Shown piece after piece: positions 9,261-18,906 of a stretch of DNA of 64,000 nt; the stretch's first letter is position 1; each line of letters starts with the position of its first letter. Under the pieces are notes generated by a model. It was not told the DNA's origin. It did not search any database and saw only the letters and a list, made by a program, of their open reading frames with translations. The stretch lies in assembly GCF_002776695.1 (NCBI RefSeq), contig NZ_LFJC01000003.1, positions 5,452,091 through 5,516,090 on the forward strand, given 5' to 3'. Both the position numbers and the translations under genes were made by a program. This DNA comes from Bradyrhizobium nitroreducens (GTDB lineage Bacteria; Pseudomonadota; Alphaproteobacteria; Rhizobiales; Xanthobacteraceae).

Positions 9261-10757
9261 TTATTCCCAGGTGAGGAAGCCGGGAGCGGACGCTAGAGCC
9301 GGCGCCGCGGCGAGCCGCGCCATGTCGGGCACGGGCCGGCACATCTGCGCATCGCGTGCGAACGCCGCCTCGATGCTCGCGGCAACCGAGAGCACGATGG
9401 CGTCGCCGCCACGCGGGCCGACGATCTGGAGGCCGAAGGGCAGGCCGGCTTCATCGAGGCCGAGCGGAATGCTGATCGCGGGATGGCCTGGCAGCGTGAC
9501 GGCGTAGGCGAGTGCGAGCCAGTGGAAGTAGGATCTGGTCGGTACGCCGTCGATCTCCGCCGGATGAGGCTCCGACCACGGCCGCGGGCTCAGCGTGATG
9601 GTCGGGCTGATCAGTACGTCGCAGGTTTCGAAGAAGCTCTGCCAGGCGCGATAGATCCGCGTCTGCGTCGCCGTGGCCCGCGCGTGGTCTTCGAGCGTGT
9701 AACCGAGCCCTTCCTCGACATTGGCGCGGACGTTGGGGCCGAGCATCTGGCGACGCTCCTTGTAGTTCTTGCCGTGCGTCGCCAGGAACATGCCTGCGCG
9801 CAGCACGGCGAAGGCGTCGTCCGCGCCGGAGCAGTCGGGCGTCCCTTCGCGGCTCTCGGCAAACAGCGGCGCGAGCTTGCTCACGCGATTGCGAAACACG
9901 CGCCGGATCGCCTGCTCGGTCGGGGCAAAGCCAAAATCCTCGGTGAAGGCGAGGCGAAGCTTGCCGAGCTCCGCGGGGCGCGGGCCGGCCCAGCGCTCGG
10001 CGCGCGCGCGCACGGGCTCGCCGGGCAGCGTATAGGCAAGCGGATCGCGCGCATCGTCGCTGGCCATCACCGACAGCATCAGCGCGGTGTCGGCGACATT
10101 GCGCGCCATCGGGCCGTCGGTCGACAGGTTGGACCAGCCGAAGATGCGCTTTTCGCTGGCCACGAGGCCGTAGGACGGGCGCATGCCGACGATGCCGGCA
10201 AAGCCTGCCGGATTGCGCAACGAGCCGCCGGTGTCTGAGCCCGAGGCGAGCGGGGCCATGCCGCAGGCGAGCGCCACTGCCGAGCCGCCGGAGGAGCCGG
10301 CCGCAGAGCGCAGGGGATCGAAGGGGTTGCCGGTCGCGCCAAACACGGGATTGCGGGTGTTGCCGCCGGCCGCCCATTCCGGCGTGTTGGTCTTGCCGAA
10401 GATGACGGCGCCGGCGGCGCGCAGGCGCGCGACCGAGCCCTGGTCGGTGGCCGGGACGTTATCCCTCAGCAGCGGGCTGCCATAGGTGGAGCGCATTCCG
10501 GCGGTGTCCTGGGTGTCCTTGATGAGAACGGGCAGCCCGTGCAGGGCGCCACGCTCCTCGCCGCGCAGGATGGCGGCTTCGGCTGCCTTGGCGGCAGCAC
10601 GCGCGCCCGGCTCGTCCAGCGTCACGACGGCGTTGACGGCGGGATTGACGGCGGCGATGCGGGACAGGCAGGCGTCCAGAAGCTCGACAGGCGAGATCGC
10701 CCGATTGGCCAACAGGCGGCGCAGCTCGACGGCACTGGAATCGCAAAGCTCTGACAA
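9261..10757 (-). CDS. Amidase-signature family amidohydrolase
   Basis: 498 residues. The Ser-cisSer-Lys triad is visible: catalytic Lys in PVLIKDTQDT (K80), the cis-Ser region GSSGGSA (154-160) and the nucleophile in GSDTGGSLRNPA (S179). It hydrolyses carboxylic amides; it resembles free-standing amidases more than GatA because no gatC or gatB is present and the C-terminus is divergent. Leads an operon with the D-amino-acid dehydrogenase-like gene. Confidence 0.9.
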   Translation of the reverse strand: MSELCDSSAVELRRLLANRAISPVELLDACLSRIAAVNPAVNAVVTLDEPGARAAAKAAEAAILRGEERGALHGLPVLIKDTQDTAGMRSTYGSPLLRDNVPATDQGSVARLRAAGAVIFGKTNTPEWAAGGNTRNPVFGATGNPFDPLRSAAGSSGGSAVALACGMAPLASGSDTGGSLRNPAGFAGIVGMRPSYGLVASEKRIFGWSNLSTDGPMARNVADTALMLSVMASDDARDPLAYTLPGEPVRARAERWAGPRPAELGKLRLAFTEDFGFAPTEQAIRRVFRNRVSKLAPLFAESREGTPDCSGADDAFAVLRAGMFLATHGKNYKERRQMLGPNVRANVEEGLGYTLEDHARATATQTRIYRAWQSFFETCDVLISPTITLSPRPWSEPHPAEIDGVPTRSYFHWLALAYAVTLPGHPAISIPLGLDEAGLPFGLQIVGPRGGDAIVLSVAASIEAAFARDAQMCRPVPDMARLAAAPALASAPGFLTWE

Positions 10758-10810
10758 TGCCGTCCCCTAATCTGATTGCGAGAACGGCTTAGCACATCGG
10801 AACAACGACG

Positions 10811-10840
10811 AAACAAAAACGCCCGGCAGTGCCGGGCGTC
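10811..10840 (-). terminator. Terminator of rne
   Basis: Inverted repeat ACGCCCGGC (10819-10827) / GCCGGGCGT (10831-10839). Read on the minus strand it is followed by TTTTTG, so it terminates the rne transcript 25 bases after its stop codon and upstream of the amidase gene. Confidence 0.85.
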
Positions 10841-10864
10841 GTGTCTTGCATAGGTCGTTGGGTT

Positions 10865-13800
10865 TTACTCGCCGCCGCCGAAGCGGCGGGACCACCAGCC
10901 GGCGCGGCGCGGGGCGGCCGGCGTTTCGCTGGCCGGCTCCGGCGCGGGCTCAGCTGCCGGCGCGGGCGGGGCGACCGGCTCGGCCGCCTGCGCAACCGGC
11001 GCAACCGGCGCTGCCGGCTCGCTCGGGCTGCTCGACAGGAAGCTTACCTTTTCGCGGACCGTGGAGCGGCGCCGTGCGGCCTTGTCGTCGGCGGGTTCTT
11101 CCGCGGCGACGGGCTCGGGCTGGGCCGGCACCTCGGTCTGCACCTCGGCGCGCGGCTCAGGCTGAGAGACCTGCGGCTCAGCGCTGTGCTCGGCTTGCGC
11201 AATCGGGGGCGCAGCCTCGCTGCCGAAGCCGTCGAAATCGGCGACCGCGTCGCTTGCTTCCGGCGGCGCACTGCCCGCGAGCTCGTCGCTGATGGAGCCG
11301 GCGAGACCATCCTCGCCGCCACCACGACGACGACGTCCGCCGCGACGGCCACGCCGGCGGCGGCGGTCACCGCTGCCCTGCTGCTCGCCGCGGGCCGCCT
11401 GTTCCTCGCCTTCTTCGCCATCCTGCTCGGACTCGGCATCCTCTTCGCCTTCGCCGGCCGCAACAGCCGCCTCGGGAAGGGTCGCAGGGCTATCCTCGCG
11501 CAACTCGCCCTCGCGCTGGCCACCGCGGCCGCGCCTGCGCCTGCGCCGCTTGCGGCGCTGGCCGTCCTGATCGGACGTGGCTTCACCGGACGCCTGCTCC
11601 TCGGCAAGACCTTCGGTCTCCTCGGTTTCGACCTCGGATTCGGTCTCGATGTCGAAGCCGTCCTCATCCTCGTAGGCCTCTTCCGCCAGCGGCGGCGGGC
11701 TCGCGGCCGCCTGCGCAGCAAGCAGCGCCTTGGCGGCTTCCAGCGTATGCACCTGTTCGCCGCGGTCGATGAGATAGGCCTGCGGTCCGCTGACGCTGGG
11801 ATCTGCGATCACCGAGAGGGTGACCTTGAAGCCGTTCTCGAGATCGCGCAGATGGCCGCGCTTGTGGTTCAGCACGTAGAGCGCGACGTCGGTGCGGGTG
11901 CGGACCACGAGATTGTGGGTCGCGCCCTTCATCAGGATCTCTTCGAGGCCGCGGAGCAGCTGCAGCGCCACCGAGGACACCGAGCGGACATGGCCGGTGC
12001 CGCCGCAATGCGGGCAGGGATCGGTCGAACTCTCGAGCACGCTGGCGCGGATGCGCTGGCGCGACATCTCGAGCAGGCCGAAATGCGAGATGCGGCCGAC
12101 CTGGATGCGCGCGCGATCCTGCCTGAGGCAATCGGACAGCTTGCGCTCGACCGCGCGGTTGTTGCGCTTCTCGTCCATGTCGATGAAATCGATGACGATG
12201 AGGCCGGCGAGGTCGCGCAAGCGAAGCTGGCGGGCGACCTCTTCGGCCGCCTCCAGATTGGTCTTGAGCGCGGTGTCCTCGATATGGTGCTCGCGGGTCG
12301 ACCGTCCGGAGTTGACGTCGATCGAGACCAGCGCCTCGGTCTGGTTGATCACGATATAGCCGCCGGAGCGCAGCTGCACGGTCGGCGAGAACATCGCGTC
12401 GAGCTGGCTCTCGACGCCCATGCGCGAGAACAGCGGCTGGCCGTCGCGATACTGCTTCACCGCGCTGACATTGGCCGGCATCAGCATCTTCATGAAGTCG
12501 CGCGCTTCGCGGTAGCCGGATTCGCCCGCGACCGAGATCTCGTCGATCTCCTTGTTGTAGAGGTCGCGCAGCGAGCGCTTGATCAGCGAGCCTTCCTCGT
12601 AGACCAGGGTCGGGGCCTGCGACTTCAGCGTGAGGTCGCGTACCGTCTCCCACATCCGGATCAGATATTCGAAGTCGCGCTTGATCTCGGGCTTGGTCCG
12701 GGCGGCGCCCGCGGTGCGCAGGATGATGCCCATGCCCTCGGGCACGTCGAGATCCTGCACCACTTCCTTCAGGCGGGAACGGTCCTGTGCGCTGGTGATC
12801 TTGCGGCTGATGCCGCCGCCGCGCGCGGTGTTCGGCATCAATACGGCATAGCGGCCGGCGAGCGAGAGGTAGGTGGTCAGCGCCGCGCCCTTGTTGCCGC
12901 GCTCTTCCTTGACGACCTGCACCAGCATGACCTGGCGGCGCTTGATGACTTCCTGGATCTTGTACTGGCGGCGCGGACGGAAAGTGCGCTCCGGCACTTC
13001 CTCCAGCACGTCGTCGCCGCCGACGGATTCGACGACTTCCTCTTCGGCTTCCTCGTCGTCCTCGTCCTCATCCTCGTCGTCTTCGCCGGTCGTTTCCGCA
13101 GCCTCGGCATGAGGGGCCTCGCCGTAGACGGCGTCGGCCGGCTCAGTTGAAGCGGTCACGGCTTCGGCGAGGTCCGCGGCGTGCGTTTCGTGGGACTCGG
13201 AGGCATGAGCCTCGAAGGTCCGGGCCTCCTGCGGCTCGGCAGCAACCACGGGCTCGGCGCCGACGGCCGCGACAGGCGCGGGGGTCTCATCGGCATGATG
13301 ATGCTCGTGATGATCGTGACCATGGTCATGATCATGGGCGTGATCGTCGCCATGGGCATGATGATGGTCGTGCGCGTGGTCTTGGTGGTCATGATCGTGA
13401 TCATGATCGCCATGTTCGTGGTCGCGATGTTCGTGGTCGTGATGATCGTGCTCGCCGTGATGCTCCGCATCGGTGTGCAGATGCTCGCCTTCGTGCGACG
13501 CGCCTTCGGCGAGCAGGGCCTCGCCCTCGACCGGCTGGGCCGTGGGATCGGTGCCCTCAACGACGTCGCTGCGGACGCGTTCGCCATGGCTGCGGCGGCG
13601 GGAGTTGCGGTGGCGCGAACGGCGGCGACCGTGGGAGCGGTTCTCGCTCTCTTCCTCGGCCTCGCGATGGGCCTGCTCCTCGGCCTCGATCAGCGCCTGC
13701 CGGTCGGCGACCGGGATCTGGTAGTAATCGGGATGGATTTCGCTGAAGGCGAGGAAGCCGTGGCGGTTGCCGCCATATTCGACGAAGGCGGCCTGGAGCG

Positions 13801-13957
13801 AGGGTTCGACCCTTGTGACCTTGGCGAGGTAGATATTCCCGCGCAGTTGCTTGCGTTGCGCGGTCTCGAAGTCAAACTCTTCGACGCGATTGCCGCGGAC
13901 CACGACGACCCGGGTCTCTTCCGGGTGGGTGGCATCGATCAACATCTTGTTGGGCAT
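10865..13957 (-). CDS. rne: Ribonuclease E (Rne/Rng family) with long histidine/acidic insertion
   Basis: 1030 residues. The N-terminal S1 domain is split: residues 1-95 (NIYLAKVTRVEPSLQAAFVEYGG) and ~330-400 (YKIQEVIKRRQVMLVQVVKEERGNKGA...). Between them lies an insertion with an Arg-rich block (~110-125), a His-rich block (~155-224) and an Asp/Glu run (~292-309). The catalytic DNase I-like domain has both Mg ligands (VSIDVNSGRS, D547; FIDMDEKRNNR, D593), and the Zn-link CPHCGGTG carries C648 and C651. The C-terminal ~270 residues are low-complexity, with Arg/Gly-rich RNA-binding blocks and a Pro/Ala-rich tail, the expected degradosome scaffold. The enzyme makes endonucleolytic cuts in mRNA and rRNA precursors. 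A long upstream region suits autoregulation through the 5' UTR, which is known for E. coli rne. Confidence 0.95.
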   Translation of the reverse strand: MPNKMLIDATHPEETRVVVVRGNRVEEFDFETAQRKQLRGNIYLAKVTRVEPSLQAAFVEYGGNRHGFLAFSEIHPDYYQIPVADRQALIEAEEQAHREAEEESENRSHGRRRSRHRNSRRRSHGERVRSDVVEGTDPTAQPVEGEALLAEGASHEGEHLHTDAEHHGEHDHHDHEHRDHEHGDHDHDHDHQDHAHDHHHAHGDDHAHDHDHGHDHHEHHHADETPAPVAAVGAEPVVAAEPQEARTFEAHASESHETHAADLAEAVTASTEPADAVYGEAPHAEAAETTGEDDEDEDEDDEEAEEEVVESVGGDDVLEEVPERTFRPRRQYKIQEVIKRRQVMLVQVVKEERGNKGAALTTYLSLAGRYAVLMPNTARGGGISRKITSAQDRSRLKEVVQDLDVPEGMGIILRTAGAARTKPEIKRDFEYLIRMWETVRDLTLKSQAPTLVYEEGSLIKRSLRDLYNKEIDEISVAGESGYREARDFMKMLMPANVSAVKQYRDGQPLFSRMGVESQLDAMFSPTVQLRSGGYIVINQTEALVSIDVNSGRSTREHHIEDTALKTNLEAAEEVARQLRLRDLAGLIVIDFIDMDEKRNNRAVERKLSDCLRQDRARIQVGRISHFGLLEMSRQRIRASVLESSTDPCPHCGGTGHVRSVSSVALQLLRGLEEILMKGATHNLVVRTRTDVALYVLNHKRGHLRDLENGFKVTLSVIADPSVSGPQAYLIDRGEQVHTLEAAKALLAAQAAASPPPLAEEAYEDEDGFDIETESEVETEETEGLAEEQASGEATSDQDGQRRKRRRRRRGRGGQREGELREDSPATLPEAAVAAGEGEEDAESEQDGEEGEEQAARGEQQGSGDRRRRRGRRGGRRRRGGGEDGLAGSISDELAGSAPPEASDAVADFDGFGSEAAPPIAQAEHSAEPQVSQPEPRAEVQTEVPAQPEPVAAEEPADDKAARRRSTVREKVSFLSSSPSEPAAPVAPVAQAAEPVAPPAPAAEPAPEPASETPAAPRRAGWWSRRFGGGE

Positions 13958-14664
13958 GTCTTAACTCTTGGCGGCGGCGGGCGCTACTCACCGTGGGCGC
14001 GTATCGCGCCGCCGGGTGACGCGACGGTCCACCTGATTCGGGGGTGAGGGGAAGGCCGAAACGCCGTCTCTCGCGCCTTGCCGAACCGGAAGCTTCAGGA
14101 CCATGGCGGCGTGCGGGATTTTCACTCCGCAGCGTCGCGAATGGTCCTTCAGAATTCGTCGGCACAGTCTGGCGCATCAAGCGTCGGCCCGTATGAAACA
14201 CTGGGCGGCGAGGCCGCCCTTCAATCAGTTGCTGCTGGCCAGGCATGGCGCGAGCGCGCTCGCCTTGGGGGATCACGAACCGCTCCCCTGGGATCAAGGG
14301 ACCGGGTAATGGGTTACATCGCTGTCAGAACCGTCCGGGTCAGTTGAGTGGTAACCCGAGACCGTTCCGCCGTCGGCGCTTGACCCGTTCCACCTCGCTG
14401 CCGCGCACCGCGCTGGCCTTTGAGGGAAATGGAAAACGCTGGAATTCCCAAACCTTGGGAGTTCCGGCGCTGCGCCGGCAGGCTGAATGCGACACAACCG
14501 GAAATATCGGCCGTCAGCATTCCGTACATACGAGGAATGAGCCATCCGTGCAAGGGAGCGTCGCACGGCGGTCACACTCAGCGAGTTTTGCGTTTCCGTC
14601 ATTAAGGATCAATTAACCCTGTGGTTCTATTGCGTTAAAAGGGCTGCTCGGAGGCACGGAATCG
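13958..14664. other. Divergent rne/amiC intergenic region
   Basis: 707 bases with no convincing coding sequence: the open frames inside lack family-like sequence and good ribosome sites. It should contain the long rne leader on the minus side and the amiC promoter on the plus side. The last 90 bases are noticeably AT-richer (around TTAAGGATCAATTAACC at 14602-14618), the best place for the amiC promoter. Short GC-rich inverted repeats (e.g. GGGCGGCGAGGCCGCCC at 14203-14219) may be structured elements of the rne leader. Confidence 0.5.
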
Positions 14665-15960
14665 GTGGCGAGCCGCACAAATCAACGGATCTTGCTGGCA
14701 TGCGCCCTTCTGTGCGCCGCAGCATTGCCGTGTGCTGATTCATCGCGCCTGAAGGCGGCAGAAAGCCAGCTGCAACCCGCTGTTGCGGCGGCGAATTTTC
14801 CAATCGCTTCGGGTGCCCGGCTGGCCGGCGATGGCAAGCAAACCCGCTTCATTCTCGACCTCGATCAGGCCATCACCTTCCGCGCCGTCACGCTGGCCGA
14901 CCCCTATCGGGTCGTCATCGACGTACCGCAGCTCAGTTTTCAGCTGCCCGCGGGCACCGGGGCCGGGGGACGCGGACTGGTCAAGGCCTTCCGCTACGGG
15001 CTCGTCATGCCCGGCGGCTCGCGAATCGTGTTCGATCTGACTGGACCGGCCCGGATCGCCAAGTCCTACGTGCTCGAGGCGGCCAACGGCCAGCCGGCCC
15101 GGCTTGTGCTGGAGCTGGAGGAGGTCGACCGAGCCGCCTTCGTACCGGCGCAAGCGCCCGAAAATCGCCCCGAGCTGCGGCCCACGATCGCCGAGGCGCA
15201 GCCCGCCACGGCTCCCGCCGCGACAGCCCCTGATACGGCGCAGCAGAAGGCCGATGGCCGCCCGGTCGTCGTGATCGATCCCGGCCATGGCGGAATCGAC
15301 AATGGCACGCAATCGAGCGGCGAGAGCGAGAAGAACCTGGTGCTGGCCTTCGGGCTGGCGCTGCGCGACAGGCTGGAGAAGGCCGGCAAGTACCGCGTGG
15401 TCATGACCCGGGACGACGACACCTTCATTCCTCTCAATGACCGGACCAAGATCGCCCGCAATCTCAAGGCCGCCTTGTTCGTCTCGATTCACGCCGATGC
15501 GCTGCCGCGGGCCGAGGGCGATGCGCAGGGCGCGACCATCTATACGCTGTCCGACAAGGCCTCTGACGCCGAAGCCCAGCGGTTGGCGGACGCGGAAAAC
15601 CGGGCGGATGCGATCGCCGGCTTCAACCTTGCGGAGGAGCCGACCGACGTCGCCGACATCCTGATCGATCTGACGCAGCGGGAAACCCGCACCTTTTCAA
15701 ATCGTTTCGCCCGGCTCTTGATGGGGGAAATGAAGTCGACGGTGCGGATGCACAAGCATCCCCTGAAGTCGGCCGGCTTCCGGGTCCTGAAGGCGCCCGA
15801 CGTGCCCTCGGTGCTGGTCGAGATCGGCTACGTCTCCAACAAGGGCGACCTCGAGCACCTGGTCTCCGAGGGCTGGCGGTCCAAGGCGGTGGGCTCGATG
15901 GCGCAGGCGATCGACGGGTTCTTGACCAAGCGGATGGCCACGGCGGGATCGTCGAATTGA
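14665..15960 (+). CDS. amiC: N-acetylmuramoyl-L-alanine amidase with AMIN domain
   Basis: 431 residues, GTG start. Signal peptide (~1-25), AMIN domain (~45-150) for septal peptidoglycan or envelope targeting, a Pro/Ala linker, then the Zn-dependent amidase_3 domain from ~200. Zinc ligands and the catalytic residue are visible: DPGHGG (H208), ESEKN (E222), SIHADA (H276) and VEIGYVSN (E386). It cleaves the bond between MurNAc and the stem peptide to split daughter cells. The pbp1A gene follows on the same strand, a conserved pairing in alphaproteobacteria, with an array of small hairpins between them (15949-16033). Confidence 0.93.
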   Translation: MASRTNQRILLACALLCAAALPCADSSRLKAAESQLQPAVAAANFPIASGARLAGDGKQTRFILDLDQAITFRAVTLADPYRVVIDVPQLSFQLPAGTGAGGRGLVKAFRYGLVMPGGSRIVFDLTGPARIAKSYVLEAANGQPARLVLELEEVDRAAFVPAQAPENRPELRPTIAEAQPATAPAATAPDTAQQKADGRPVVVIDPGHGGIDNGTQSSGESEKNLVLAFGLALRDRLEKAGKYRVVMTRDDDTFIPLNDRTKIARNLKAALFVSIHADALPRAEGDAQGATIYTLSDKASDAEAQRLADAENRADAIAGFNLAEEPTDVADILIDLTQRETRTFSNRFARLLMGEMKSTVRMHKHPLKSAGFRVLKAPDVPSVLVEIGYVSNKGDLEHLVSEGWRSKAVGSMAQAIDGFLTKRMATAGSSN

Positions 15961-16033
15961 CGACCCGGGGACCGTCAAACTGACGACCCGGGGATCGTCA
16001 AATGGACGACCCTGGGATCGCCCAATTGGGCGA
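15949..16033 (+). repeat. Tandem array of four 23-bp hairpin units after amiC
   Basis: Four consecutive units with a 23-base period, each a small stem-loop: TCGTC/GACGA (15949-15963), CGTCA/TGACG (15973-15985), TCGTC/GACGA (15995-16009) and TCGCCC/GGGCGA (16018-16033). The first overlaps the last codons and stop of amiC. A fifth, decayed copy may follow (TTC/GAA near 16044). In the fourth unit both arms have changed while staying complementary. It could act as a transcript-end or mRNA-stability structure between amiC and pbp1A; there is no T-tract after the first units. Confidence 0.7.
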
Positions 16034-16283
16034 CCTTGGGAGCTTCGAACTGAAAGGGTTTTTCCGTCTCGCCTTAAAAGCCCTAGTTTGGCCACAGCGG
16101 GCGCTTTATAAAAACGCGGCAGGGGGTTCCGGAATCGGCGAGAATCCCGTTCGGCAAGCGTCTTAAGTCCGGCATTGATGGTATTGTGTAAGCCGGTGAA
16201 TTCGCGACGTGAGGTTGGCGCCAGTTTGAGGTGCCAAGGGACCGATCCTGGGCTGATTCAGAGTTTGAACGGATAAACACATA

Positions 16284-18797
16284 ATGCGCTTGCTGGTGCG
16301 GTTCATGGGCTTCCTGTTCGCCGCGGGAACGGTGGTGTTCCTTGTCGGTGTCGGGGCCGTGGCAGGCTTGATCTGGCATTTCTCCAAGGACTTGCCGGAT
16401 TACTCTCAGCTCCAGGATTACGAGCCGCCGGTGATGACCCGCGTGCACGCGGTCGACGGCTCGCTGCTGGGCGAATACGCCAAGGAGCGGCGGCTGTACC
16501 TGCCGATCCAGGCGGTGCCCAAGCTCGTGATCAACGCGTTCCTGGCGGCCGAAGACAAGAATTTCTACGAGCATGGCGGTATCGACTACACCGGCATGGC
16601 GCGCGCAGGTCTGGTCTACATCCAAAACTACGGCTCGAACCGGCGTCCGCAGGGCGCCTCCACCATCACCCAGCAGGTCGCCAAGAACTTCCTTTTGACC
16701 AACGAGGTCTCGTTCGCCCGCAAGATCAAGGAAGCCTTGCTGGCGATGCGGATCGAGAAGACCTATTCGAAGGACAAGATCCTCGAACTGTACCTGAACG
16801 AAATCTATCTCGGTCTCGGTGCCTACGGCATTGCGGCCGCCTCGCTGGTCTATTTCGACAAGTCGGTGAACGAGCTGACTGTCGCCGAAGCGTCCTATCT
16901 GGCCGCGCTGCCGAAGATGCCGGCGACCCTGCATCCGGTGCGTAACCGCGACCGCGCCATCGAGCGCCGCAACTACGTGATCGACCGCCTCCAGGAGAAC
17001 GGCTGGATCAAGCAGGCCGACGCCGAGAAGGCGCGCAAGGAGCCGCTGGCCGTGACCAGCCGCTCGAACGGCGCCCACACCTTCGCCGGCGAATATTTTG
17101 CCGAGGAAGTCCGTCGCGACATCTTCGAGCGCTACGGCGAGAAGAAGCTGTATGAGGGCGGCCTCTCGGTCCGCACCACGCTCGATCCGAAGATCCAGGT
17201 CATGGCGCGCAAGACCATGGTCGCCGGCCTCGTGAACTATGACGAGCAGCAGGGCTATCGCGGCGCCATGAGCAAGCTCGACACGTCGGGCGATTGGGGC
17301 GTCAAGCTCGCCGAGATCAAATCGCTCTCCGACATCTCGCCCTGGCGCATGGCGGTCGTGCTGGAGACCAGCGACCAGTCCGCGCGCATCGGCTTCCAGC
17401 CGAGCCGCGAGCTTGGCGGCGCCGTCAGCAAGCAGCGCGAGACCGGCCTCGTCACGCTCGACGGCGTGCGCTGGGCGAGGGCAGCGCAGGGCAACACCAA
17501 GGGCAAGACGCCGACATCCGTGGCGCAGGTGCTGCAACCCGGCGACGTGATCTATGCCGATCCGCTCTACAGCAAGGAGGGACAGCCGGTCGAAGGCCAG
17601 TACCGGCTGCGCCAGATCCCCGAAGTGTCCGGCGCAATGGTGGTGATGGATCCCTGGACCGGCCGCGTGCTCGCGATGGTCGGCGGCTTCTCGTTCGACC
17701 AGAGCCAGTTCAACCGCGCCACGCAGGCGTACCGGCAGCCGGGATCGTCGTTCAAACCGATCGTCTATTCGGCCGCGCTCGACAACGGCTATACGCCCTC
17801 GACCGTCGTGCTCGATGCTCCCATCGAAATCGATCAAGGCCAGGGCGCAGGCGTGTGGCGGCCGGAAAACTTCTCCTCGGGCAAGTTCCAGGGACCGGTG
17901 ACGCTGCGCAACGCGCTGCGGCAATCCCTCAACACGGTGACGGTGCGCCTCGCGCAGGACATCGGCATGCCCCTGATCGGCGAATATGCCCGCCGTTTCG
18001 GCGTCTATGACGAGCTGCCGAACTATCTCTCCTACGCACTCGGCGCCGGCGAGACGACGGCGATGCGCATGGTCACGGCCTATTCGATGCTCGCCAATGG
18101 CGGCCGCCGGGTGAAGCCGACCCTGATCGACCGCATCCAGGACCGCTACGGCCACACCATCTTCAAGCATGACCAGCGCGAATGCCGCGGCTGCGATGCG
18201 CCCGGTGGCTGGAAGAACCAGCCCGAGCCGCAGCTGATCGACCGCCGCGAGCAGGTGCTGGACTCCATGACCGCCTATCAGATCACCGAGCTGATGGAAG
18301 GCGTGGTTCAGGCCGGTACCGCGACCGTGGTCAAGGAGGTCGGCAAGCCTGTCGCCGGCAAGACCGGCACCACCAACGAGGCCAAGGACGCCTGGTTCGT
18401 CGGCTTCTCTCCCGACGTCGCCGTCGCCATCTATATGGGCTACGACAAGCCGCGTCCGCTGGGTAAGGGCAATGCTGCAACCGGCGGCCATCTGGCGGCC
18501 CCCATCGCGCGCGATTTCCTCAAGCTCGCGCTTGCCGACAAGCCCGCGGTTCCGTTCAAGGTGCCGGCCGGCATCAAGCTCGTCCGCGTCGTCTCCAAGA
18601 CCGGCATGCGCGCAGGTCCCGGCGAGACCGGCGGTACCATCCTCGAAGCCTTCAAGCCGGGCACGGCGCCGCCGGACAATTATTCGGTCATTGGTGTCGC
18701 CGACGCCGACGGCCGCGGCGGCGGCATGCCGGCCTCACAGCAGCAGCAGCCGGATTCCGGCTTCTTCATGCGGCCGGGCACCGGCGGGCTGTACTAG
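16284..18797 (+). CDS. mrcA: Penicillin-binding protein 1A (bifunctional class A PBP)
   Basis: 837 residues. One N-terminal TM anchor (~8-30). The GT51 transglycosylase domain has the catalytic Glu in AAEDKNFYEHGG (E90) and the second motif QGASTITQQVAKN. The transpeptidase domain has SSFK (S488-K491), the SLN motif in RQSLNTVTVRLA and KTGTTNEAKDAWF. It polymerises glycan strands and cross-links stem peptides in the periplasm. A family-typical insertion (OB-like, ~300-450) lies between the two catalytic domains. Follows the amidase gene, so synthesis and splitting of septal wall are encoded side by side. Confidence 0.96.
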   Translation: MRLLVRFMGFLFAAGTVVFLVGVGAVAGLIWHFSKDLPDYSQLQDYEPPVMTRVHAVDGSLLGEYAKERRLYLPIQAVPKLVINAFLAAEDKNFYEHGGIDYTGMARAGLVYIQNYGSNRRPQGASTITQQVAKNFLLTNEVSFARKIKEALLAMRIEKTYSKDKILELYLNEIYLGLGAYGIAAASLVYFDKSVNELTVAEASYLAALPKMPATLHPVRNRDRAIERRNYVIDRLQENGWIKQADAEKARKEPLAVTSRSNGAHTFAGEYFAEEVRRDIFERYGEKKLYEGGLSVRTTLDPKIQVMARKTMVAGLVNYDEQQGYRGAMSKLDTSGDWGVKLAEIKSLSDISPWRMAVVLETSDQSARIGFQPSRELGGAVSKQRETGLVTLDGVRWARAAQGNTKGKTPTSVAQVLQPGDVIYADPLYSKEGQPVEGQYRLRQIPEVSGAMVVMDPWTGRVLAMVGGFSFDQSQFNRATQAYRQPGSSFKPIVYSAALDNGYTPSTVVLDAPIEIDQGQGAGVWRPENFSSGKFQGPVTLRNALRQSLNTVTVRLAQDIGMPLIGEYARRFGVYDELPNYLSYALGAGETTAMRMVTAYSMLANGGRRVKPTLIDRIQDRYGHTIFKHDQRECRGCDAPGGWKNQPEPQLIDRREQVLDSMTAYQITELMEGVVQAGTATVVKEVGKPVAGKTGTTNEAKDAWFVGFSPDVAVAIYMGYDKPRPLGKGNAATGGHLAAPIARDFLKLALADKPAVPFKVPAGIKLVRVVSKTGMRAGPGETGGTILEAFKPGTAPPDNYSVIGVADADGRGGGMPASQQQQPDSGFFMRPGTGGLY

Positions 18798-18906
18798 GCC
18801 GCGGATAAGGCTGACGATCGCGGTTCCGGCGGTTGCGCTTTGCGGCCGCCGCCGCTACATCCCCATCTCGAATTGCACGCGGGATTCCGCGAGATCAGAG
18901 AACGAC

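Noticed and set aside
10829..13150. Long plus-strand frame across rne
   Set aside because: Mirror of the biased RNase E coding sequence; no plausible protein.
16083..18491. Long minus-strand frame across the PBP1A gene
   Set aside because: Antisense shadow; the PBP1A motifs on the plus strand are complete.
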